Part shown: piece after piece, positions 14,694 to 20,105 of the stretch
How positions within the stretch are numbered: position 1 is the stretch's first letter
Layout: the number at the start of each line of letters is the position of its first letter
NCBI GenBank assembly: GCA_040902855.1
Contig: JBBDWN010000106.1
Location: 1-20,105 of the forward strand
Reading direction: 5' to 3'
From: DATHWB01 sp040902855
Lineage (GTDB): Bacteria; Actinomycetota; Acidimicrobiia; Spongiisociales; ZC4RG35
DNA length: 20,105 nt
The notes under the pieces: model-generated
Told to the model about the DNA's origin: nothing
Databases searched by the model: none
Seen by the model: the letters and a program-made list of their open reading frames with translations, nothing else
Program-made: the position numbers and the translations under genes

Positions 14694-14707
14694 TCGCGTC
14701 GAACCCC

Positions 14708-14713
14708 TAGCAT
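14708..14713 (+). promoter_or_regulatory. Putative -10 box for the nuoE unit (leaderless)
   Basis: TAGCAT lies 8 nt before ATG 14722, and the bases between (CGCTCCCG) contain no ribosome site. It gives the second nuo block a promoter of its own, independent of the kinase. Confidence 0.45.
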
Positions 14714-14721
14714 CGCTCCCG

Positions 14722-15339
14722 ATGAGCATCTGGCCCGAAGCGACCCAGGAGCGCGCCCGAACGATCATCGCCCGGTATCCCGAGGCGCGTTCGGCGGTGA
14801 TGCCGCTTCTCTATCTCGCCATGCGAGAAGACGGGTGGCTCACCGAGGAGGGGATGACCGAAGTTGCCCAATGGACCGGCCTCACGCCCGCCCAAGTCCA
14901 GGCTGTCGCCTCCTTCTACACCATGTACAAGCGCGAGCGGACAGGGAAATACCTGGTGTCGGTCTGCACGTCCATCTCCTGCATGCTTCTCGGCGGCGAC
15001 GACGTGCTTCACGCGGTCGAAGACGAATCCGGAGTGCCGCACGGCGAGACCGACGACGAAGGCCTGCTGTCCGTCGAACACGCCGAATGCATCGGCGCCT
15101 GCGGTGGCGCACCGGCGGTTCAGGTCAACTACGAACTGATCGAAGGCGTCACTCCCGAGAAGGGCAGGGCGCTCGTCGACTGGCTCCGCAAGGCGCTCCC
15201 CGAATCCGTGAACGGCGACGAGATGCAGCAACTCTTCGGGGGACCGACCAGTTTCGATTGGGCGATCGAAGAAACCGACGCCGCCGTCGGCCCGTATCCG
15301 GCCTTCGGTCCCCTCGGAACGGTCCAGGAAAAGCGATGA
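14722..15339 (+). CDS. nuoE: NADH-quinone oxidoreductase subunit E
   Basis: NuoE is the thioredoxin-fold subunit with the [2Fe-2S] cluster N1a, in the NADH module of complex I. Ligands are Cys82 and Cys87 (VCTSISC) and Cys123 and Cys127 (CIGACGGAP). The helical N-terminal domain contains VASFYTMYK (62-70), also typical. The 205 residues include about 40 beyond the usual core at the C-terminus. The stop overlaps the nuoF start by ATGA. Confidence 0.97.
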   Translation: MSIWPEATQERARTIIARYPEARSAVMPLLYLAMREDGWLTEEGMTEVAQWTGLTPAQVQAVASFYTMYKRERTGKYLVSVCTSISCMLLGGDDVLHAVEDESGVPHGETDDEGLLSVEHAECIGACGGAPAVQVNYELIEGVTPEKGRALVDWLRKALPESVNGDEMQQLFGGPTSFDWAIEETDAAVGPYPAFGPLGTVQEKR

Positions 15340-16619
15340 GCCTTCTCGTCACGCGGAGGATGACCGATCATCCGACGGACAGTCACACGCTGGCTCGCTA
15401 CGAGGCGACCGGCGGCTACGTCCAGGCGCGTCGATCCGTGGGGATGACTCGAGATGACCTCGTCGAGACGGTCAAGATGTCCGGTCTGCTCGGCCGCGGC
15501 GGTGCGGCGTTCTCCACCGGGATGAAGTGGAGTTTCCTCGCCCCGGCACGACCGGCATATCTGGTGGTGAACGGAGACGAGTCCGAGCCCGGGACCTTCA
15601 AGGACCGCCAACTGCTCGAGCGCGACCCGCATCAGATGATCGAAGGGATCATCATCACATCGATCGCCAACGAAGCGCACCACGCCTTCATCTACATCCG
15701 TGGTGAATATCCCAAGCCGGCGCGGCGGGTGCAGAAGGCCGTCGAAGAGGCGTATGCCGCTGGGTACCTCGGCAAGGGGATCTTCGGCTCCGACTTCGAC
15801 CTCGAAGTGACCGTCCACCTCGGTGCCGGCGCATACATCTGCGGTGAAGAGACGGCTCTCATCAACTCGCTCGAGGGCCGGCGCGGCGAGCCCCGGCTGA
15901 AGCCGCCGTATTTTCCTGCCGCCAAGGGCCTCTACATGAAACCGACCATCGTCAACAACGTCGAGACGATGGCGAACATCCCCCACATCCTGGCGATGGG
16001 GACAGACGACTATCGCGAGCTCGGTCATGAAGAGGACACCGGTACGTTCATGTTCTCGGTGTCAGGGCACGTGAACAAGCCGGGCAATTACGAGCTGCCG
16101 CACGGCATGACCTGGCGTGAACTCATCTACGAAGTTGCGGGCGGCATTCGAGACGATCGGGAGCTGAAGACGTGGATACCCGGCGGAGCCTCCGCGCCGT
16201 GGTTCGTGCCGGAGGAGCATCTCGACCTGCCGATCACCAAGGCCGACACCGGCAAGGCCGGGTCGATGCTCGGGTCGGGCGCGGTGGTGGTGATGGACGA
16301 CACCACCTGCGTCGTGCGCGCCGCGGAGCGAATCGTCCGCTTCTTCGCCCACGAGTCGTGCGGGCAGTGCACGCCGTGTCGGGAAGGCACCACCTGGCTG
16401 GAGATGATCCTGCGTCGCATCGAAGCCGGTCAGGGTCGGATGATCGACCTCGACCTGATGCTCGACGTATCTGACAACATCTCGGTCGGGCTCGGATGGC
16501 CTCCCAAGCAGACGACGATCTGCCCGCTGGGCCCTTCGGCGGTGTCGCCGATCATCTCGATCGCCAAGTATTTCCGAGACGAGATCCTCGACCACACGGA
16601 GAACGGTGGATGCCCGCAG
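15336..16619 (+). CDS. nuoF: NADH-quinone oxidoreductase subunit F, 3' end lost in gap
   Basis: NuoF binds NADH and FMN and starts electron flow through complex I. The visible 428 residues hold the FMN/NADH motifs GRGGAAFSTGMKW (53-65), GDESEPGTFKDR (80-91) and GAGAYICGEETALI (163-176). The N3 [4Fe-4S] ligands are Cys342, Cys345 and Cys348 (SCGQCTPC) and Cys396 (TTICPLG). An insert (VGLGWPPK) before Cys396 is longer than in the common ISGKTxC form. The family is usually about 430-450 residues, so only a short tail, perhaps ten residues, is missing behind the 100-N gap. The start overlaps the nuoE stop by 4 bp. Confidence 0.96.
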
Positions 16620-16719
16620 NNNNNNNNNNNNNNNNNNNNNNNNNNNNNNNNNNNNNNNNNNNNNNNNNNNNNNNNNNNNNNNNNNNNNNNNNNNNNNNNN
16701 NNNNNNNNNNNNNNNNNNN
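16620..16719. other. Assembly gap (100 N)
   Basis: Exactly 100 N lie between nuoF and the thioesterase. Both flanking genes appear to lack only about 10-20 residues, so the true distance may be near this length, but the number is probably nominal. Confidence 0.97.
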
Positions 16720-17103
16720 GCCGACGCCCAGAAGATCGTGTTCAACGCCAACTACTCGGTGTACCTCGACGACACCCTCACCGACTTCCTCGACGCCGCC
16801 GGTCTCGGAATCGAAGAGATGCCTGCGAGGGGATACGAGATCGTTCTTCGCCGGATGGAACTCGACTTTCTCGGCTCCGCCCGGATCGGAGACGAGATTT
16901 GTGTCGGGATGCGGTTCGTCCGTTTCGGCAAAACGTCGATGACCGCTCGCGGCAGTGTGTGGATCGACGGTCACCCCGACTCCCCGCTCGTCGAAGCCAC
17001 TGCGATCCATGTGATGGTCGACGCCGAGACGTTCCAGCCGACACCCGTTCCCGACTTCGTCCGGGAGGCGATCGAGGGGTTGCAGGGTCCGGTCGACGAG
17101 TGA
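16720..17103 (+). CDS. Hotdog-fold acyl-CoA thioesterase (4HBT/YbgC-like), 5' end lost in gap
   Basis: The visible 127 residues open with ADAQKIVFNANYSVYLDD, which matches the active-site region of the 4-hydroxybenzoyl-CoA thioesterase/YbgC group. The Asp at visible residue 2 would be the catalytic acid. MRFVRFGKTSMTARGSVWI is the usual later strand region. Only 10-20 N-terminal residues should be missing. Proteins of this group cleave small or medium acyl-CoA thioesters in the cytoplasm. It lies in the same direction between nuoF and nuoG; any link with complex I is unclear. The native substrate cannot be read from the sequence. Confidence 0.8.
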   Translation, partial: ADAQKIVFNANYSVYLDDTLTDFLDAAGLGIEEMPARGYEIVLRRMELDFLGSARIGDEICVGMRFVRFGKTSMTARGSVWIDGHPDSPLVEATAIHVMVDAETFQPTPVPDFVREAIEGLQGPVDE

Positions 17104-17128
17104 AGTTGGGCGGTCTGCCGCCCGTTCC

Positions 17129-17134
17129 TATCCT
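17129..17134 (+). promoter_or_regulatory. Possible internal -10 box before nuoG
   Basis: TATCCT lies 33 nt before GTG 17168, in the 64-nt space after the thioesterase. Unlike the other boxes in this window it would give a leader of about 25 nt, which then contains the ribosome site GGCGGAG (17151-17157). Confidence 0.35.
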
Positions 17135-17167
17135 GCGCGCTCACCCTCAAGGCGGAGATTCGGCGGC

Positions 17168-19570
17168 GTGTCAGAACAGCTTGTGACCATCACGGTCGAT
17201 GGCAAAGAGATGCAAGTCAAGCCGGGCGAACTGCTGATCAAGGCCGCACAGGACAACGGGGTCTACATCCCCCGATTCTGCTGGCATCCGCGTATGAATC
17301 CTGTGGGCATGTGCCGGATGTGTCTCGTCGAGATCGAGACCCCCCGCGGTCCGATGATCGTCACGGCGTGCACGAATCCCGTGAACGACGGACTGGTCGT
17401 CGACACCCAGAACGACACGATCAAGAAGGCTCAGGAGGGGATCCTCGAATTCCTCCTCGCCAACCATCCCCTCGACTGTCCCGTCTGTGACAGGGGCGGC
17501 GAGTGTCCTTTGCAGGACCAGACAATGTCGTACGGACCCGGCGAGTCCCGGTTCGTGGAAGAGAAGCGTCACTTCGAAAAGCCGATTCCGATCTCGGACC
17601 TCGTCCTGTTGGACCGGGAGCGGTGCATCCTGTGTGCTCGCTGCACCCGCTTCTCCGAAGAGATCTCCGGCGATCCCCTCATCGAGTTCACCGCCCGGGG
17701 GAACACCACCCACATCGCCACGTTCCCTGACCTGCCGTTCTCGTCGTACTTCTCGGGCAACACCGTCCAGATCTGTCCGGTGGGGGCGCTCACCGCCACC
17801 GCCTATCGGTTCCGGGCACGACCGTGGGATCTGACCGCCATCGAGTCGACCTGCATACATTGCACCGCCGGCGACAGGATGACCATCCAGGCGAGCCAGA
17901 ACGAAGTGTTGCGCTTCCTGGGCTTCGACTCCGAAGCGACGAACCACGGGTGGCTCTCGGACAAGTGCCGTTTCGGATTCGAATACATCAACTCCGAGGA
18001 TCGGCTCACGACTCCGCTGATCCGTCAGGGTGACGGCCACCGGACGGCCTCCTGGGCCGAGGCCCTGAGCTTGGTGGCCGAGCGGCTCAGTTCGATCCGC
18101 CAGTCGGAGGGTCCCGACGCGATCGGAGCCATCGGCGGGGCGCGGGGCACCAACGAGGACGCCTACGCCCTCTCCAAGTTCATGCGGACGGTGATCGGAA
18201 CGAACAACGTCGATGCTCAACTCGACGACGGTCTGGAGCCCCAGTTCCTGGCGGCCACGGCCAGTCGGGCTCGCATCGGCGACCTCGACCGGGCGAAGAC
18301 GATCTTCGTGTGGGGTCCTGACCTGAAGGAGGAGCATCCGACGCTCTACCTCCGGGTCCGGCGGGCGAGCCAGGAGCTGGGGGCGACGCTGATCGTGGTT
18401 CATCCGAGGGCGACCGGCCTCGACGACCGGGCGGCACATGTCCTGCGTTACCGGCCCGGTTCAGGCGCGGAGTTGCTATCGGATCTGAAGAGTCCCGACG
18501 GCTCTCACGCAGCCGTCGCCCGGGCCTTCGCCGAAGGCCCGGTGGTCGCCCTGGTCGGGCGCACCGGATACGGGGAAGACCCCCGCCTGCCCGAGGCGGT
18601 CGCCGCCTGGGTCCGCACGTTCAACGGTGCGGGGATCCTTCCCCTCGCCCGCCGCTCGAACGTCTTCGGCGCACTCGACATGGGCCTCGCCCCCAACTTG
18701 TTACCCGGCCGTGTGTCGGTGACGGCGGCTGACTCATTCGGAGAGGCGTGGGGCGAGACTCCTTCGACTCCTGGCCGTTCCACCGCCCAGATGCTCGACG
18801 GTTCGATGAAGGCGTTGATCCTGGTCGGGTCGGATCCGGCCGCCGACGTGCCCGACGCCGCGCGGGCGAAGGAAGCTCTCACGTCTGCCGAGTTCGTGGT
18901 GTCGATCGACCTCTTCCGCACCGCCTCGAATGCGGCGGCTGACGTGATCTTCCCGGCGGACGGCTTCGCCGAGAAGGAAGGCACCGTCACCAACATCGAA
19001 GGTCGCGTCCAGAAGGTGAATGCGATCACCACGGGGCACGGCCAGTCGCGGCCCGACTGGTCGATCCTCGAGGATCTGGCTGCCCGGATGGGTCAGCCTC
19101 TCGGTTTCGACTCCGCCCAGGCCATCGCCAAGGAGATCTCCACCGTCGCCCCCGCCTACGCCGGAGTGACGTGGGACCTCTTGGACTGGGACGAGCGGGA
19201 CGGTGTCGTGGTTCCGCACGGCGATGCCATCCAGCCCCTCTCGTATCTGCCGGCAGACACGCCGGGAGCGATCGTCAAAGGTTCGCTGGTGCTCCATTCG
19301 GCCCGCACCATGTACGACGACGGTGTTCTCATGCGCAACGGGCTGTCGTTGCACAAGCTGGCGCCCGGTGCCTCGCTGCACGTCCATCCCGACGACGCCA
19401 GCCGCCTCGGTCTCAACGGCGAAGCGACGATCACGTCAGGCGATGTGACCGCCACCCTGCCGGTCGTGAGGGACGGTTCTCTCGCCCGCGGCACGGTGTA
19501 CGTCCCGTTCAACCAGCCGGGCGGTCCTTCGCTGGGTTCCGAGCTGCTGGTCGAGGTGAGTCCGGTCTGA
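17168..19570 (+). CDS. nuoG: NADH-quinone oxidoreductase subunit G with atypical N7 site
   Basis: NuoG is the large iron-sulfur subunit of the complex I peripheral arm; 800 residues. Ligands for N1b are Cys38, Cys49, Cys52 and Cys68. For N5 they are His100, Cys104, Cys107 and Cys113, and for N4 they are Cys153, Cys156, Cys159 and Cys203. The optional N7 site normally reads CxxCxxxC plus a distant Cys. Here it is Cys229, Cys232, Asp236, then Ser264 at the usual fourth position with Cys267 three residues on. A molybdopterin oxidoreductase-like domain follows (about 275-690), with a dinucleotide-binding-like C-terminal domain (about 710-800). GTG 17168 is chosen for the conserved N-terminus, with GGAG 10 nt upstream. 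Confidence 0.97.
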   Translation: MSEQLVTITVDGKEMQVKPGELLIKAAQDNGVYIPRFCWHPRMNPVGMCRMCLVEIETPRGPMIVTACTNPVNDGLVVDTQNDTIKKAQEGILEFLLANHPLDCPVCDRGGECPLQDQTMSYGPGESRFVEEKRHFEKPIPISDLVLLDRERCILCARCTRFSEEISGDPLIEFTARGNTTHIATFPDLPFSSYFSGNTVQICPVGALTATAYRFRARPWDLTAIESTCIHCTAGDRMTIQASQNEVLRFLGFDSEATNHGWLSDKCRFGFEYINSEDRLTTPLIRQGDGHRTASWAEALSLVAERLSSIRQSEGPDAIGAIGGARGTNEDAYALSKFMRTVIGTNNVDAQLDDGLEPQFLAATASRARIGDLDRAKTIFVWGPDLKEEHPTLYLRVRRASQELGATLIVVHPRATGLDDRAAHVLRYRPGSGAELLSDLKSPDGSHAAVARAFAEGPVVALVGRTGYGEDPRLPEAVAAWVRTFNGAGILPLARRSNVFGALDMGLAPNLLPGRVSVTAADSFGEAWGETPSTPGRSTAQMLDGSMKALILVGSDPAADVPDAARAKEALTSAEFVVSIDLFRTASNAAADVIFPADGFAEKEGTVTNIEGRVQKVNAITTGHGQSRPDWSILEDLAARMGQPLGFDSAQAIAKEISTVAPAYAGVTWDLLDWDERDGVVVPHGDAIQPLSYLPADTPGAIVKGSLVLHSARTMYDDGVLMRNGLSLHKLAPGASLHVHPDDASRLGLNGEATITSGDVTATLPVVRDGSLARGTVYVPFNQPGGPSLGSELLVEVSPV

Positions 19571-19572
19571 CG

Positions 19573-19887
19573 ATGAGGACCCGAATCGCACGCGCCTCCG
19601 GTTTGGTCGCAGTGCTGTTCGGCCTCTTGGTCGGTTCCAACCTCTTCACGGCGTCAGGGATCGAAGGCTGGGAGTGGGCGTTCATCGCGGGGCCGGCGTT
19701 GCTGAGTCTCGGCGGTGGCACCGCCTATCTGGTCGGCCTGGAGCGAGGTCGGCGTGATCTGCTGATCGGCGGCTGGATCGCCTACTCGCTCGGCCTGCTG
19801 TTGCCGACGGGACTGATGATCCTCCAAGGGCTGGCCATCGTCGGCGGCCTGGCCGCTCCGGGATTTCGGCGACGCCACGACGAATAG
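19573..19887 (+). CDS. Small membrane protein after nuoG, function unknown
   Basis: The 104-residue protein starts 2 nt after the nuoG stop and so is probably co-translated. It has a positively charged N-terminus, then likely helices at about 9-25, 34-55 and 63-95, and ends in RRRHDE. It is not NuoH, NuoJ or NuoK: it lacks their length or their conserved acidic residues. I do not recognise a family. The stop TAG is part of the following terminator. Confidence 0.75.
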   Translation: MRTRIARASGLVAVLFGLLVGSNLFTASGIEGWEWAFIAGPALLSLGGGTAYLVGLERGRRDLLIGGWIAYSLGLLLPTGLMILQGLAIVGGLAAPGFRRRHDE

Positions 19888-19904
19888 GCCCTCGAGGGGC
19901 CTTT
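19886..19904. terminator. Intrinsic terminator ending the nuoEFG operon
   Basis: Arms AGGCCC (19886-19891) and GGGCCT (19897-19902) with a 5-nt loop are followed by TT. It overlaps the stop of the small membrane protein. The structure would also work for the convergent HNH gene. It marks the end of the nuo block, with no nuoH beyond it. The 54 bases between it and the HNH stop show nothing else. Confidence 0.6.
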
Positions 19905-19958
19905 CGGAGAGTTCGGGTTGTGGTTGGTGGGGTCTTGGGGGCGGGCGGGGGTGGTGGT

Positions 19959-20105
19959 TCAGGGTCCGGCCCGGCTGGGATGTGATTGGCGGATGAAGGT
20001 GCGTCGTTGTGGCGGCGAGTGGGGGTCGATGCGTCTGCCTTGCTGGTGGATGACGACGTGATGGTGATACCAGCAGACGGTGACCAGGTTGTCCGGGTCA
20101 TGGGT
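19959..20105 (-). CDS. HNH endonuclease, C-terminal fragment (DUF222/13E12-like), cut by window edge
   Basis: Reading the minus strand from 20105, 48 codons are open to TGA at 19961-19959. They contain HDPDNLVTVCWYHHHVVIH, the second half of an HNH nuclease motif: the Asn, the Cys of the zinc pair and the final His cluster are present. Proteins of this type, often with an N-terminal DUF222 domain, are numerous in actinobacteria and include the 13E12 repeat family. The N-terminal part is outside the window. It is convergent with the nuo operon and unrelated to respiration. The fragment is short, but the motif is specific. Confidence 0.75.
   Translation of the reverse strand, partial: THDPDNLVTVCWYHHHVVIHQQGRRIDPHSPPQRRTFIRQSHPSRAGP

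Noticed and set aside
17171..18439. A 422-codon open frame on the minus strand
   Set aside because: It is antisense to nuoG, whose cluster ligands are all in the plus frame; composition is shadow-like.
1..20105. CRISPR arrays, insertion sequences, tRNA or rRNA genes
   Set aside because: I saw no regularly spaced repeats, transposase motifs with terminal repeats, or cloverleaf-like sequences in the window.

Overview
This GC-rich window carries two large blocks of respiratory-chain genes and two groups of redox genes on the opposite strand. Two runs of exactly 100 N (2413-2512 and 16620-16719) show it is a scaffold from a draft or metagenome assembly. Several traits point to an actinomycete, most likely class Acidimicrobiia: a Rex repressor, a luciferase-like monooxygenase of the F420-using type, an HNH endonuclease tail of the kind common in actinobacteria, and apparently leaderless genes behind TANNNT -10 boxes. 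The class is an inference.

Layout. At 1-5186 (+) lies a cytochrome bc / b6f-like operon: the end of a 2x[4Fe-4S] ferredoxin, a b6-type cytochrome b N-half, a subunit IV-like C-half with a long acidic extension, a Rieske protein broken by a gap, a two-haem cytochrome c with a calcium-binding-like insert, and a small membrane protein. A hairpin follows. At 5247-6552 (-) lie rex and a homologue of iodotyrosine deiodinase. At 6614-9545 (+) lie nuoA, nuoB, nuoC and nuoD. At 9686-12914 (-) lies a tightly overlapping cassette of a short-chain dehydrogenase, a luciferase-like monooxygenase and a PYROXD2-like flavoprotein. At 12975-14672 (+) lies a membrane histidine kinase with no response regulator beside it. 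At 14722-19887 (+) lie nuoE, nuoF (end lost in a gap), a hotdog thioesterase (start lost in the same gap), nuoG and a small membrane protein, then a terminator. The right edge holds the C-terminus of an HNH endonuclease (-).

How it fits together. Complex I passes electrons from NADH to quinone, and the bc-type complex oxidises the quinol and reduces cytochrome c. Rex, an NADH/NAD+ sensor, lies between the two gene sets and is a plausible regulator of them, although I found no Rex operator. nuoH, nuoI and nuoJ to nuoN are absent, and the nuo genes present are split by about 5 kb, so complex I must be encoded at more than one place.

Most notable observations. (1) The cytochrome b keeps the cysteine that binds haem ci in cytochrome b6f, with exact b6 spacing to all four haem histidines. 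(2) NuoG has an altered N7 cluster site. (3) The iodotyrosine deiodinase homologue keeps the substrate-binding Glu/Tyr/Lys set. (4) Five transcription-unit starts share a TANNNT box 6-8 nt upstream and no Shine-Dalgarno. (5) The cytochrome c has a DxDGDG insert between its haem domains. I did not see a wholly new kind of system; the bc complex is the best candidate for an unusual machine.
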